Of a DNA stretch of 64,000 nt, positions 43,588-53,361 are shown piece after piece (within the stretch, counting starts at the first letter, position 1; every line of letters starts with the position of its first letter). The stretch covers positions 1,736,001 to 1,800,000 of the forward strand of contig NZ_OW711693.1 of NCBI RefSeq assembly GCF_940670685.1, given 5' to 3'. The DNA comes from Anaeropeptidivorans aminofermentans (lineage in GTDB: Bacteria > Bacillota > Clostridia > Lachnospirales > UBA5962). The position numbers were made by a program, and so were the translations under genes. The notes beneath the pieces were generated by a model that saw only the letters and a list, made by a program, of their open reading frames with translations, searched no databases and was not told where the DNA came from.

Positions 43588-43812
43588 ATGATATTAGAAA
43601 AAATTAAAGAAATTATAGCTGAGCAATTAGGTAAGGACCCATCTGAAATTACCATGGAAACAAATATTCAAAGCGACCTCGAAGCAGATTCCCTTGATCT
43701 TTTTCAGATTATAAACGATATTGAAGATGAATTTGACGTAAAAATTGAAGACGCCGAAGATGTAGTAACCGTTGCAGACGTTGTTAAGCTGATAGAAGAG
43801 CAGAAGAAATAA
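43588..43812 (+). CDS. acpP: Acyl carrier protein
   Basis: A 74-residue acidic ACP. The phosphopantetheine serine is Ser35 in EADSLDLFQ. ACP carries the growing acyl chain through all steps encoded in this operon. DSLDLFQII differs slightly from the common DSLDTVEL, within normal range for clostridia. Strong ribosome site TTAGGAGGAAAATAAG. A 120-bp gap with no obvious terminator follows before fabK. Confidence 0.96.
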   Translation: MILEKIKEIIAEQLGKDPSEITMETNIQSDLEADSLDLFQIINDIEDEFDVKIEDAEDVVTVADVVKLIEEQKK

Positions 43813-43932
43813 ATTAATTTAGAAAGCGTTTTAAGCAAGAGCCTTATGGGATTTTTCGGTTTTATCTGTGAATACGATTTACGGTGAATTTCCCGGGCTT
43901 TTCTTTCCGCTTTTTAATTTTAGAGGTGTAGT

Positions 43933-44883
43933 ATGGATTTTGAGATTTGCAGGTTACTTAATATAGAATATCCTATTTTTCAAGGCGCCATGGCATGGGT
44001 TGCGGAAAGCTCTCTTGCAGGGGCCGTAAGCCGAGCCGGAGGCTTAGGCATAATCGCTGGGGGGAATGCCCCTGCGGAAGTTATAAGAAAAGAGATTCAT
44101 AAGCTTAGAGAAACCACCGATAAGCCCTTTGCAGTAAATATAATGCTTCTTTCGCCTTTTGCAGATGAAATGGCTCAAATGGTTTGTGAAGAAAAGGTTC
44201 CCATCGTTACTACAGGGGCAGGGAACCCCGGAAAATATATGGAAAGCTTTAAAGCAAGCGGCATCAAGGTAATCCCTGTAGTGCCTTCCGTAGCCATAGC
44301 AAAGAAAATGGAGAAACTGGGGGCCGATGCCCTCGTTGCCGAAGGCATGGAAGCAGGGGGCCATATTGGGAAGCTTACAACAATGGTTTTAGTTCCTCAG
44401 GTGGTTGATGCTGTTCAAATTCCCGTGATAGCAGCCGGAGGCATTGCAGACGGCAGGGGAATGGCGGCGGCATTTATGCTTGGCGCAAAAGGCGCTCAGG
44501 TTGGAACGAGATTTCTTGTGGCAAAGGAATGCATCGTTCATGATAATTATAAAAAAGCAGTTTTAAAGGCAAACGATATTTCAACTACCGTAACAAGCCA
44601 GATTACAGGTCATCCTGTAAGAGTGCTTCGGAATAAGCTTTCAAAATTATACGATACGGCTGAAAGAGAAGAGCTTCGCAAAGAAGAACCGGACATAGAA
44701 AGAATAGAAAAGCTCGGGGTCGGCTCCTTAAGAAAAGCCGTAATTGACGGAGACGCAGAGTACGGCTCTCTTATGAGCGGCCAGATTGCCGGCCTTGTAA
44801 ATAAAGAAGAAACGGCCAAAGAAATTCTTGAAAGCTTAATGGAAGGTTTTTTAAACCTTACCGCTAAGGAGAGAAGCCTATGA
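43933..44883 (+). CDS. fabK: Enoyl-ACP reductase II (FMN-dependent)
   Basis: A 316-residue FabK, the flavin enoyl-ACP reductase of many Firmicutes in place of FabI. Motifs are [20 protein letters not shown] (~13-32), [16 protein letters not shown] and [21 protein letters not shown]. It catalyses the last reduction of each elongation cycle with NADH and FMN. It overlaps fabD by 4 bp. No FabI or FabL homologue is in the cluster, so elongation here depends on this enzyme, and perhaps on the related protein at 40864. Confidence 0.95.
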   Translation: MDFEICRLLNIEYPIFQGAMAWVAESSLAGAVSRAGGLGIIAGGNAPAEVIRKEIHKLRETTDKPFAVNIMLLSPFADEMAQMVCEEKVPIVTTGAGNPGKYMESFKASGIKVIPVVPSVAIAKKMEKLGADALVAEGMEAGGHIGKLTTMVLVPQVVDAVQIPVIAAGGIADGRGMAAAFMLGAKGAQVGTRFLVAKECIVHDNYKKAVLKANDISTTVTSQITGHPVRVLRNKLSKLYDTAEREELRKEEPDIERIEKLGVGSLRKAVIDGDAEYGSLMSGQIAGLVNKEETAKEILESLMEGFLNLTAKERSL

Positions 44884-45815
44884 AAATAGCTTTTATGTTC
44901 AGCGGTCAAGGAGCCCAGCAGGAAGGCATGGGAAAAGACCTTTATGATACTTATCCTTTGTTTAAAGAAATTTTTGACCATGGCGACAGTTTATTGGATT
45001 TTTCTTTAAAGGACATATGCTTTAAAGGCGGGGAAGCTCTGAATCAAACAGAGTATGCTCAGCCGGCTCTCCTTGCCGTAAGCGCCGCCATTATAGCGCT
45101 TTTAAAAGAAGAAAATATAGAGGCTTCCATGGCAGCAGGACTTAGCCTTGGAGAATATTCAGCTCTTTTTTATTCAGGAGCATTCAGCTTTGAAGATTCC
45201 TTAAGGCTTGTAAGAAAAAGAGGGCTTCTCATGGCAAACGCCTGTAAAGCTGGCTTTGGCTCTATGAGTGCTATTTTGAATCTTTCACCGGAGCTTACAC
45301 AAAGGGCCTGCGAAGAAGCTTCAACAGCAGATGAAAAGGTTTATCCGGCAAATTTCAACGCACCGGGGCAGATTGTGATTTCAGGAGAAGTAAACGCTCT
45401 TGAAAGGGCAGAAAAGCTCTGTTTAGCATATGGCGCAGGAAAAGCCGTAAGGCTTAATGTAAGCGGTCCCTTTCATACGCCTTATTTAAAAGAGGCTTCT
45501 GAAAAGCTTTCAGAAGAGCTTGAAAGCATCAACATCAACACGCCTTCTGTGCCTGTCATTACGAATTTCAGCGCAAAAGAAATGGAAGATATTAAACAAA
45601 CCCTCCCTTTGCAGATGGTAAGCCCCGTAAAATGGGAAGAAAGCGTTCGTTATATGCTTTCACAGGAAGTTGATACCTTTATCGAAATAGGCGCAGGGAA
45701 AACCCTCTGTTCCTTTGTAAAGAAAATAAGCAAAGATGTAAATATATACAATGTAGATAGTGCCCAGTCTTTTGAAAAGACCATTCAGAAAATAAAGGAA
45801 GGTAAAAATGCCTAA
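44880..45815 (+). CDS. fabD: Malonyl-CoA:ACP transacylase
   Basis: A 311-residue FabD that loads malonate onto ACP. It begins [20 protein letters not shown]. The nucleophile serine is Ser89 in [11 protein letters not shown] (Leu replaces the His of the textbook GHSLGE, a known variant), and the catalytic histidine lies in [10 protein letters not shown]. It overlaps fabK by 4 bp and fabG by 8 bp, so translation is coupled through this part of the operon. Confidence 0.96.
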   Translation: MKIAFMFSGQGAQQEGMGKDLYDTYPLFKEIFDHGDSLLDFSLKDICFKGGEALNQTEYAQPALLAVSAAIIALLKEENIEASMAAGLSLGEYSALFYSGAFSFEDSLRLVRKRGLLMANACKAGFGSMSAILNLSPELTQRACEEASTADEKVYPANFNAPGQIVISGEVNALERAEKLCLAYGAGKAVRLNVSGPFHTPYLKEASEKLSEELESININTPSVPVITNFSAKEMEDIKQTLPLQMVSPVKWEESVRYMLSQEVDTFIEIGAGKTLCSFVKKISKDVNIYNVDSAQSFEKTIQKIKEGKNA

Positions 45816-46533
45816 AACAGTAATTGTAACGGGAGCTTCGAAGGGAATAGGCAAAGCCATTGCCCTTGAATTTGCCCAAAAAGGCTATAATATCGTCGTT
45901 AATTACAGAGGCGGCCTGCCTGTGGAGCTGTTAGAGGAAATGAATCAATTGGGCGGCTCTGCCATAGGAATAAAGGCCGACGTTTCAAAATTTGACGAAG
46001 CAAAAAGCCTGATAGAGTCCGCAAAGGAAAAATTCGGTTCCGTAGATGTTCTTGTAAATAATGCGGGAATAACCTGTGACAATCTTATCTTGAGAATGAA
46101 GGAAGAAGAATTCGATAAAGTAATAGAAACGAACCTCAAAGGGGCGTTTAATATGATTCGCCATGCAAGCCCTGTTATGCTGAAGCAAAAAAGCGGCGCC
46201 ATCATTAATATTTCAAGCGTTGTAGGGCTAATCGGAAATATCGGGCAGGTGAATTATGCCGCAAGTAAGGCCGGACTTATCGGTATGACAAAGGCTACGG
46301 CAAGAGAGCTTGCCACAAGGGGGATTACCTGTAATGCCGTTGCCCCGGGCTTTATTGATACGGATATGACGAAGGTATTAAGCGATACCGTAAAAAATAA
46401 GATGCTTGAGAATATCCCTATGGGTCATTTCGGCAATATGAAAGATATAGCGGAAGCCGTATATTTCCTTTCAGAAAGCAGGTATATCACAGGCCAGGTA
46501 TTAAATATTGACGGCGGAATGGTAATGAATTAA
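45808..46533 (+). CDS. fabG: 3-oxoacyl-ACP reductase
   Basis: A 241-residue short-chain dehydrogenase. The nucleotide motif is TGASKGIGKAIA near the N-terminus, NNAG is in VLVNNAGITCDNL, and the catalytic Ser-Tyr-Lys set lies in NISSVVGLIG and VNYAASKAG. It reduces 3-ketoacyl-ACP with NADPH. Normal length and ending ITGQVLNIDGGMVMN. The 126 bp before fabF contains a piece (about 46534-46570) that resembles a worn family B MITE end. Confidence 0.96.
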   Translation: MPKTVIVTGASKGIGKAIALEFAQKGYNIVVNYRGGLPVELLEEMNQLGGSAIGIKADVSKFDEAKSLIESAKEKFGSVDVLVNNAGITCDNLILRMKEEEFDKVIETNLKGAFNMIRHASPVMLKQKSGAIINISSVVGLIGNIGQVNYAASKAGLIGMTKATARELATRGITCNAVAPGFIDTDMTKVLSDTVKNKMLENIPMGHFGNMKDIAEAVYFLSESRYITGQVLNIDGGMVMN

Positions 46534-46659
46534 GAATTTATACTTAAATTTATATGAAATAGTAGTATTGTCAATTTTTATTCCTCTGAAGCCGAATGCT
46601 TACAGTGGTATAAAGACAAATTGGCGATAGGATAGACCTTATTTGCTAAGGAGGCTTTT

Positions 46660-47904
46660 ATGAGTTTTAAAAGAGTAGTTGTAACAGGTATGGGCGTTCT
46701 TAGCCCCATAGGAAACAATCTTTCTGATTACTGGGAAAGCCTTAAAAAAGGAATCGTTGGAATAGATTTTATAAAAAGCTTCGATACCTCTGAATATAAG
46801 GCAAAGCTTGGTGCAGAGGTAAAGGATTTTGATAAAGAAAAGTATCTGGAAAGAAAAGAGACCAAGCGCATGGATCTTTTCAGCCAGTATGCAATATATG
46901 CCGCAGGAGAAGCTATCGCCCATTCAGGCCTTACGGAAGAAGCAATGAAAGAAAATCCCCGTATTGGCGTGATGTGCGGTTCAGGCATCGGCGGCCTTGC
47001 CACTATGGAAGAGCAAATTATAAGGCTCAATGAAAAAGGGCCTTCCAAGGTTGGGCCTTTATTTATTCCTATGGCCATAGCCAATATGGCCGCGGGAAAC
47101 ATCGCCACAAAATTTGGCATTACAGGCATATGCACTTCTTCTGTAACTGCCTGTGCAAGCTCCGCCAACTGTATTGGAGAAGCTTATCGGAATATAAAGC
47201 ACGGATATAGTGACATTATTCTTGCCGGCGGAAGCGAAGCGTCCATTACGGGCATCGGCATCGCAGGTTTTACGGCTCTTACAGCTCTTTCTCTTTCCGA
47301 AGACCCGAAAAGAGCGTCTATTCCCTTTGATGAAGAAAGAAACGGCTTCATTATGGGGGAAGGGGCAGGAATGCTTGTTCTTGAAGAATACGAGCATGCT
47401 GTAAAAAGAGGTGCAACCATATACGGCGAAGTTGTAGGCTACGGTTCAAACTGCGACGCCTACCATATGACTTCTCCGAGACCGGACGGTTCGGGAGCAG
47501 CTTTAGCAATGGAGTTTGCCGTAAGGGAAGCAGGTATTGCCAAAGAAGAAATAGGCTATATCAATGCCCACGGAACAAGTACACCGCCGAACGATTTGGC
47601 TGAAACCAATGCAATTAAACTTACCTTTGGTGACCATGCCTATCATATCCCTGTTACTTCTACAAAGTCCATGATGGGCCACTTGCTTGGAGCGGCGGGG
47701 GCAGTTGAAGCCATTGCCTGTATAGAAGCTTTGAGACATGGTTTTATACCGCCTACGGCAGGCCTTGAAAAGCCCGGCGAAGGCTGTGACTTAAACTATG
47801 TGCCTAAAAAAGGCATCGAGAAGGACATAAAATATGCAATTTCAAATTCGTTTGGCTTTGGAGGCCATAATGCGGTTATTTGCTTAAAGAAATGGGAGGA
47901 ATAG
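46660..47904 (+). CDS. fabF: Beta-ketoacyl-ACP synthase II
   Basis: A 414-residue KAS II that extends acyl-ACP by two carbons. The catalytic cysteine is Cys165 in SVTACASSANC. The two histidines lie in INAHGTSTPPND and KSMMGHLLGAAG. Ribosome site TAAGGAGGCTTTT. It is followed by accB after 2 bp. Confidence 0.97.
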   Translation: MSFKRVVVTGMGVLSPIGNNLSDYWESLKKGIVGIDFIKSFDTSEYKAKLGAEVKDFDKEKYLERKETKRMDLFSQYAIYAAGEAIAHSGLTEEAMKENPRIGVMCGSGIGGLATMEEQIIRLNEKGPSKVGPLFIPMAIANMAAGNIATKFGITGICTSSVTACASSANCIGEAYRNIKHGYSDIILAGGSEASITGIGIAGFTALTALSLSEDPKRASIPFDEERNGFIMGEGAGMLVLEEYEHAVKRGATIYGEVVGYGSNCDAYHMTSPRPDGSGAALAMEFAVREAGIAKEEIGYINAHGTSTPPNDLAETNAIKLTFGDHAYHIPVTSTKSMMGHLLGAAGAVEAIACIEALRHGFIPPTAGLEKPGEGCDLNYVPKKGIEKDIKYAISNSFGFGGHNAVICLKKWEE

Positions 47905-47906
47905 CC

Positions 47907-48359
47907 ATGGATTTCAATAATATAAAAGAGCTTATCAGCCTTATAGATAAATCCAGCCTTACAGAGCTTGATTTGAAATTTGAAAATACAGAAATAAGAT
48001 TAAGTAAGAATAAAAACAGCACAGGAAGCGTAAAAGAAGCTTCAAAGCCTGTAGTTTCCGTGCCTGAAATAAAAGAAGAAGGCCCTATCACTATTCTTCC
48101 CGTAGAGGAAAAGGAAGTAAAAGAAGGCTTTATTGTAAAATCTCCTCTTGTGGGAACCTTTTACGAAAGCCATTCCCCCGGGAAGCCGCCTTATGTTTCC
48201 GTAGGAAGCACGGTAAAAGAAGGGGATATTCTTTGCATTGTTGAAGCTATGAAAGTGATGAACGAAATCACTTCAGAGAAATCAGGCGAAATAGCAGAAA
48301 TATTCATCAAAGACGGCGAAATGGTAGAGTACGGCCAGCCGATTTTCAGGATTATATAG
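47907..48359 (+). CDS. accB: Biotin carboxyl carrier protein of acetyl-CoA carboxylase
   Basis: A 150-residue BCCP. The C-terminal biotinyl domain has the biotin lysine in VEAMKVMNEI. An acidic, flexible linker (about 45-75) joins it to the N-terminal part. ATG 47907 follows GGGAGGAATAGCC; an in-frame codon inside fabF is open but has no site. It carries CO2 between AccC and AccDA, whose genes follow in this operon. Confidence 0.96.
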   Translation: MDFNNIKELISLIDKSSLTELDLKFENTEIRLSKNKNSTGSVKEASKPVVSVPEIKEEGPITILPVEEKEVKEGFIVKSPLVGTFYESHSPGKPPYVSVGSTVKEGDILCIVEAMKVMNEITSEKSGEIAEIFIKDGEMVEYGQPIFRII

Positions 48360-48370
48360 GAGGTAGGATT

Positions 48371-48796
48371 ATGCCGATAGAAATTAAAGAAATTATGGAC
48401 GTTCTTCCTCATCGATACCCTTTTCTTCTTATTGACCGGATTTTGGAACTGGAGCCGGGAAAATCGGTTACGGCCAAAAAAAATCTTACAATGAACGAAG
48501 AATTCTTTCAGGGTCATTTCCCAGGGGAGCCGGTTATGCCGGGGGTTCTGATTATAGAAGCCTTAGCTCAGGCCGGAGCCTATGCCGTATTATCCATGGA
48601 AGAAAATAAAGGAAAAATTGCCTATTTAGGTGCGGTAGATAAGGCAAAATTCAGAAGCAAGGCCGTTCCGGGGGATGTACTTATGCTTGAAGTATCCATA
48701 ATAAAGCTTAAAAAATCCGCAGGAATAGGAAAGGGTACTGCTTATATCGATGGCAAAAAGGCCGCAGAGGCTGAGATTACCTTTATCATTGGCTGA
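48371..48796 (+). CDS. fabZ: 3-hydroxyacyl-ACP dehydratase
   Basis: A 141-residue hot-dog-fold dehydratase. It begins IKEIMDVLPHRYPFLLIDR, and the catalytic His lies in GHFPGEPVMPGVLIIEALAQ with the Glu further along the same helix. It makes trans-2-enoyl-ACP. Ribosome site TAGGAGGTAGGATT. It sits between accB and accC, a common order in clostridial fab operons. Confidence 0.97.
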   Translation: MPIEIKEIMDVLPHRYPFLLIDRILELEPGKSVTAKKNLTMNEEFFQGHFPGEPVMPGVLIIEALAQAGAYAVLSMEENKGKIAYLGAVDKAKFRSKAVPGDVLMLEVSIIKLKKSAGIGKGTAYIDGKKAAEAEITFIIG

Positions 48797-48809
48797 TTGG
48801 AGCAATCGA

Positions 48810-50162
48810 ATGTTCAATAAAATATTAATTGCAAACAGAGGCGAAATCGCCGTAAGAATCATAAGAGCCTGCCGTGAAATGGGCATATCTACCGTTGCGG
48901 TTTTTTCCGAAGCGGATAGAGATGCCCTTCATACCCAAATGGCAGATGAAGCTGTATGCATAGGCCCTGCAAAATCATCGGAAAGCTATCTCAATATGCA
49001 TAATATATTAAGCGCCGCCTGTAAGCTGAATGTTCAAGCCATACACCCAGGCTTTGGTTTTTTAGCGGAAAACAGCGTTTTTGCGTCTATGTGCGGCGAA
49101 TGCAATATAAAGTTCATTGGGCCGGAGCCCTCTGCAATCGACCTTTTAGGCAATAAGGCAAAGGCAAGAGAGCTGATGGCCGATGCTGGTATTCCTGTTA
49201 TACCGGGAAGCAAGGGGGCAATCAAAAGCCTTGATGAGGCTTACGCCTTTGCAGAGGAATCGAGCTATCCCGTTATGCTGAAAGCTTCTGCTGGCGGCGG
49301 CGGAAAAGGCATTCGGGTTGTTGAATCAAAAAGCAAAATGGAAAACGCCTACCTGTCAGCCAAAAATGAAGCTATGGCTAATTTTTCCGATGACGGTATT
49401 TATATAGAAAAAATGATTATTAACCCCCGCCATATAGAGGTTCAGCTTTTATGCGACGAACATGGCAATTATCTCTATCTTGGGGAAAGAGATTGTTCTT
49501 TGCAGAGAAGGAACCAAAAGCTTCTGGAAGAAGCGCCGGCTCTCGGCATTTCAGAAGAAACGAGAAAACAAATGGGAGAAGCCGCAATCCTTGGAGCAAA
49601 AGCTGCAGGTTATACCAATGCCGGTACCATAGAATTTCTCTACGATAAAGACGGCAAATTTTATTTTATGGAAATGAACACCCGTATTCAGGTGGAGCAT
49701 CCTATAACAGAAATGATTACAGGGATAGACATTGTGAAAGAGCAGATTCGCATAGCCGCAGGAGAAAAGCTTTCCATATCCCAAAAGGATATCGAAATCC
49801 GAGGCCATTCCATTGAATGCCGTATTAATGCAGAAAATCCCGAGAAGGGCTTTATCCCTTCTCCGGGAAAAATCTCCTATGTTCTTTTTCCTTCCGGCTG
49901 TTTAGGGCTCAGGGTAGACAGCGGTGTATACCCCGGCTGTGAAATACCGCCTTTTTATGATTCTATGATAGCGAAGGTTATTACCCACGGGACCACAAGG
50001 CAGGACGCCATTGAAAAAATGAAAAGGGCCTTGTCCGAATTTGTAATAAACGGCGTATATACGAATATAGAATTTCAGCTTGGTCTTCTTACAGATGAGA
50101 ATTTTATTGAAGGGAAATTTGATACAGGATTTATTGAAAGAAAATTATCGTCTGGAAATTAG
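48810..50162 (+). CDS. accC: Biotin carboxylase subunit of acetyl-CoA carboxylase
   Basis: A 450-residue ATP-grasp biotin carboxylase. It begins MFNKILIANRGEIAVRIIRA, with the glycine-rich ATP loop ASAGGGGKGIRVV and the conserved MNTRIQVEHPITEM. It carboxylates the biotin on AccB. ATG 48810 is chosen as the conserved start; the frame is open upstream into the end of fabZ. Length equals the usual ~450. Confidence 0.97.
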   Translation: MFNKILIANRGEIAVRIIRACREMGISTVAVFSEADRDALHTQMADEAVCIGPAKSSESYLNMHNILSAACKLNVQAIHPGFGFLAENSVFASMCGECNIKFIGPEPSAIDLLGNKAKARELMADAGIPVIPGSKGAIKSLDEAYAFAEESSYPVMLKASAGGGGKGIRVVESKSKMENAYLSAKNEAMANFSDDGIYIEKMIINPRHIEVQLLCDEHGNYLYLGERDCSLQRRNQKLLEEAPALGISEETRKQMGEAAILGAKAAGYTNAGTIEFLYDKDGKFYFMEMNTRIQVEHPITEMITGIDIVKEQIRIAAGEKLSISQKDIEIRGHSIECRINAENPEKGFIPSPGKISYVLFPSGCLGLRVDSGVYPGCEIPPFYDSMIAKVITHGTTRQDAIEKMKRALSEFVINGVYTNIEFQLGLLTDENFIEGKFDTGFIERKLSSGN

Positions 50163-50201
50163 GCAATAGTAAAGAAGTAAACAGGCGGGAGGCGTATCGG
50201 T

Positions 50202-51068
50202 TTGAATTTATTCAGAAAGAAAAAATATGTATCCATTGAAGTAAATAAAATAAGAGAGCAGGAACAAGGAACCAGGCCCTCCGTCCCTGACGGCCTTTGG
50301 ATCAAATGCCCAAGCTGTAATAAAAGCATATACTCCAAAGAAATCGGAAAACATAAAATCTGCCCGAAATGCGGCGGCTGTTTCAGACTTACTGCTTTTG
50401 AGAGAATAGGGCTTATTGCAGACGAAGGAAGCTTTTCAGAGATTAATCAGGATTTATCCGTGCATTCCTCCTCTTTTCCAGGTTACGAGGAAAAGATAAA
50501 TAAGCTTAAAAACGCCACGGGATTAAATGACGCGGTTGTAACAGGCACATGCGAAATAGAAGGCAATGCCGCTGTTTTAGGCGTGATGGATAGTACCTTC
50601 ATTATGGGCAGTATGGGGGCTGTCGTAGGGGAAAAGCTTGCAAGAGCCTTTGAATATGCCTTGGAAAAAAGGCTTCCTGTCATTATATTTACTGCTTCCG
50701 GCGGAGCCAGAATGCAGGAAGGTATCATTTCCCTTATGCAGATGGCAAAAATAAGCGCCGCCGCCAAACGCCACAGTGATGCAGGCTTATTGTATATTAC
50801 GGTTCTTACAGACCCGACCACAGGGGGCGTTACGGCAAGCTTTGCCATGCTTGGCGACATCATTCTCTCAGAACCAAAAGCCTTAATTGGCTTTGCCGGA
50901 AGAAGAGTTATTGAACAGACTATACGCCAGAAGCTTCCTGAGGATTTTCAAACGGCTGAATTTCTTATGGAACACGGCTTTATCGATAATATCGTAAAAA
51001 GGGAAGACATGAAGGATAAATTGAGCCAAATCCTTCGTATCCATTCTTTTAAGGGGGAGGCGGTATAA
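50202..51068 (+). CDS. accD: Acetyl-CoA carboxylase carboxyltransferase beta subunit
   Basis: A 288-residue AccD. The N-terminal zinc ribbon has CPSC and CPKC separated by 15 residues (about 35-57). The carboxyltransferase core shows [20 protein letters not shown] and [16 protein letters not shown]. The start is TTG 50202, with GGCGGGAGGC upstream; no ATG lies nearby in frame. It pairs with AccA, whose ATG overlaps the accD stop (TAATG), to form the transferase tetramer. Confidence 0.96.
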   Translation: MNLFRKKKYVSIEVNKIREQEQGTRPSVPDGLWIKCPSCNKSIYSKEIGKHKICPKCGGCFRLTAFERIGLIADEGSFSEINQDLSVHSSSFPGYEEKINKLKNATGLNDAVVTGTCEIEGNAAVLGVMDSTFIMGSMGAVVGEKLARAFEYALEKRLPVIIFTASGGARMQEGIISLMQMAKISAAAKRHSDAGLLYITVLTDPTTGGVTASFAMLGDIILSEPKALIGFAGRRVIEQTIRQKLPEDFQTAEFLMEHGFIDNIVKREDMKDKLSQILRIHSFKGEAV

Positions 51069-51871
51069 TGCATGACCCTATGGAAATTGTAAAAATAGCA
51101 AGAAATATTAAAAGGCCTTCCGCCCTTGATTATATAGACTATATATTTACGGATTTTTTTGAGCTGAAAGGCGACAGGCTTTATAGGGACGACAGCGCCA
51201 TTGTAGGAGGCATTGCCATGCTTTCGGGCATTCCGGTGACCGTTATAGGCATACAAAAGGGAAAAACTGTAGAGGAAAACGTACAAAGAAATTTCGGCTC
51301 TCCTCACCCGGAAGGTTACAGAAAGGCTCTGCGTCTTATGAAGCAGGCGGAAAAGTTCAAACGGCCTGTGATATGCTTCGTCAATACCTCCGGTGCCTTC
51401 TGCGGGATAGGTGCAGAGGAAAGAGGGCAGGGAGAAGCCATTGCCCGTAATTTATTTGAACTATCCAATTTAAAGACTCCTATGATATCCGTCATCACTG
51501 GAGAAGGGGGAAGCGGAGGCGCCCTTGCCCTTGCTGTGGCAGACGAGGTATGGATGCTTGAAAATTCCGTTTACTCTATTCTTTCTCCCGAAGGCTTTGC
51601 CGCTATCTTATGGAAAGATGCAAAAAGAGCTGAGGAAGCCGCTAAAATCATGGGGCTTACGTCAAAAGAGCTTTTCGATATGGGAATCATAGAAAAGATC
51701 ATTCCCGAAGCAGAAGGCGGTGCCCATAATGATATGGAAAAGACTGCCTCCATATTAAAAGAAGAATTGATAAAAAAGATAAACGAGCTTCTAAAAACAA
51801 ATACAGAAGAGCTTATTGAGAAACGATACCTTCGGTTCAGAAGGTTCGGAGAAGATACCTATACGAATTAA
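51068..51871 (+). CDS. accA: Acetyl-CoA carboxylase carboxyltransferase alpha subunit
   Basis: A 267-residue AccA, the last gene of the fatty-acid operon. Conserved parts are [40 protein letters not shown] and [20 protein letters not shown]. It is shorter at the N-terminus than the E. coli protein (319 aa) but within the Firmicutes range. Translation is coupled to accD through a 1-bp overlap. A hairpin terminator lies downstream. Confidence 0.96.
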   Translation: MHDPMEIVKIARNIKRPSALDYIDYIFTDFFELKGDRLYRDDSAIVGGIAMLSGIPVTVIGIQKGKTVEENVQRNFGSPHPEGYRKALRLMKQAEKFKRPVICFVNTSGAFCGIGAEERGQGEAIARNLFELSNLKTPMISVITGEGGSGGALALAVADEVWMLENSVYSILSPEGFAAILWKDAKRAEEAAKIMGLTSKELFDMGIIEKIIPEAEGGAHNDMEKTASILKEELIKKINELLKTNTEELIEKRYLRFRRFGEDTYTN

Positions 51872-51938
51872 AATCAAATTTTTTGATTTTAATTCGTAAT
51901 AATTTTATTTGCTATATTTATAAAAAATAAAATATTGA

Positions 51939-52002
51939 AGCAACTCTTTATGCCGTCAAGCTTTAAATTAAGCTTGATTTTGCATATAGAGTTGCTTTTT
52001 TC
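51939..52002 (+). terminator. Terminator of the fab/acc operon
   Basis: Outer arms 51939-51953 and 51982-51996 and an inner hairpin CAAGCTT/AAGCTTG (51957-51975), followed by TTTTTTCT. Confidence 0.8.
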
Positions 52003-52075
52003 TATTATTTATTTAATATATGGGTAAATTAATGAGGAAGAAGGAATAAAAGTCTATTTTGTTCAGGCTTAAATA

Positions 52076-52200
52076 TAGTAAATTTCACAGAAAGATGTAA
52101 TAAAAGTCTATTTTTCATAAACGGCTTAAACATATAAAATCCCTATGTTTAAGCCATTCAAAACATACAATTTTATTACTGTTTAAATTGAAATTTACTA
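52076..52200 (+). mobile_element. MITE-like element, family B, subfamily II
   Basis: TAGTAAATTT ... AAATTTACTA with TA on both sides (52074-52075 and 52201-52202). Nearly identical to 5905-6030, including the hairpin GGCTTAAACATA/TATGTTTAAGCC. It lies between the fab terminator and the Pho box of pstS. Confidence 0.88.
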
Positions 52201-52279
52201 TAGCCTGTGTGAACATGGGTTTTTTCTTTTTTGCTTTAAATTTATGATGCTTAAATAAAAGTAATTGACTGCATGAGAT

Positions 52280-52319
52280 TTTACATCGATTTTACATTAG
52301 CTGGCTTATTAAATTTACA
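52280..52319 (+). promoter_or_regulatory. Pho box of the pst-pho operon
   Basis: Three TTTACA repeats at 52280-52285, 52291-52296 and 52314-52319. The first two are 11 bp apart and the third lies 23 bp (about two turns) further, as in PhoP/PhoB binding sites of Firmicutes. The last repeat may double as the -35 region. Confidence 0.8.
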
Positions 52320-52373
52320 TAGCGCTGTTATTATATGCGTGTAAAGAAAAAAAGAATTGAAGGAGATAATATA

Positions 52374-53351
52374 ATGAATAAAAAATTTAAAATTTTAACA
52401 ATTGCAGTGGCAGCGGCAGCAATATTTACTGCATGCGGAAGCTCAGAGGGGAATAATCAGAATACCCCGCCGCCAAGCAGCGCTCCTGTATCCGAAGCGC
52501 CTAAATCAGAGGCTCCAGCTTCTGAAAAACCTTCGGAAGAGCAAAAAAGCTCTTTTGACACATCAAATGACATCGTTGTTATTTCAAGAGAAGACGGTTC
52601 AGGTACAAGAGGCGCTTTCATAGAGCTTACAGGAGTAGAAGGTAAAAATGACGCAGGCGAAAAAATAGATAATACCACAGAAGATGCAAGCATCAAAAAC
52701 AGTACAGCAGCAGTTATCACCACAGTATCAGGAAATGATTATGCAATAGGATATATTTCCTTAGGATCTCTTAACGACACTGTAAAAACGCTTAAAGTAG
52801 ACGAAGTAGAAGCAACAGCAGATAATATAAAAGCAGGAACATATAAAATAGCTCGTCCTTTTAACATTGCCACTAAAGAAGGCGTAAGCGAAGTTGCTCA
52901 GGATTTTATAGATTTTATACTTAGCAAAGAAGGACAGGATGTTGTAACTGAAAATAAATACATCGCTATTAACGAAAATGCGTTAGCATATGCAGGAACA
53001 AAGCCGGAAGGTAAAATTGTCGTTGCAGGTTCTTCTTCTATATCCCCAGTAATGGAGAAGCTGAAAGAAGCTTATGAAAAAGTAAACACAAACGCAGTAA
53101 TAGAAATTCAAACAAGTGACTCTTCAACAGGTATGACTGCAACGACAGATGGCCTTTGCGATATCGGTATGGCTTCAAGAGAGCTTAAAGACAGCGAACT
53201 TGAAAAAGGTCTTATCCCTCAGGTTATCGCTATGGACGGTATCGCCATTATAGTAAATAACAATAATACTACAGAAAACATAAGCGTAGATACCATTAAA
53301 AAAATATTTACAGGAGAAGCCGCTACATGGGAGGAAGCATTAGCGGAATAG
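52374..53351 (+). CDS. pstS: Phosphate-binding lipoprotein PstS, permuted domain order
   Basis: A 325-residue lipoprotein (lipobox IFTAC, Cys21) with a Ser/Pro/Glu-rich linker (~30-60). It binds phosphate outside the membrane for PstCA. The two halves stand in the reverse of the textbook order. The segment VVISREDGSGTRGAF, normally in the middle of PstS, is at 68-82. The segment VVAGSSSISPVMEKLKEAY, normally just after the signal peptide, is at 216-234, and the protein ends IFTGEAATWEEALAE, which normally precedes the REDGSGTR part. This looks like a circular permutation, not a frame problem. ATG 52374 follows AAGGAGATAATATA. Confidence 0.93.
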   Translation: MNKKFKILTIAVAAAAIFTACGSSEGNNQNTPPPSSAPVSEAPKSEAPASEKPSEEQKSSFDTSNDIVVISREDGSGTRGAFIELTGVEGKNDAGEKIDNTTEDASIKNSTAAVITTVSGNDYAIGYISLGSLNDTVKTLKVDEVEATADNIKAGTYKIARPFNIATKEGVSEVAQDFIDFILSKEGQDVVTENKYIAINENALAYAGTKPEGKIVVAGSSSISPVMEKLKEAYEKVNTNAVIEIQTSDSSTGMTATTDGLCDIGMASRELKDSELEKGLIPQVIAMDGIAIIVNNNNTTENISVDTIKKIFTGEAATWEEALAE

Positions 53352-53361
53352 GGAGAAGAGA

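Noticed and set aside
44880-45815. FabD with a damaged active site (GLSLGE instead of GHSLGE)
   Set aside because: Leu at this position is a known variant in Firmicutes FabD and the catalytic Ser and His are present.
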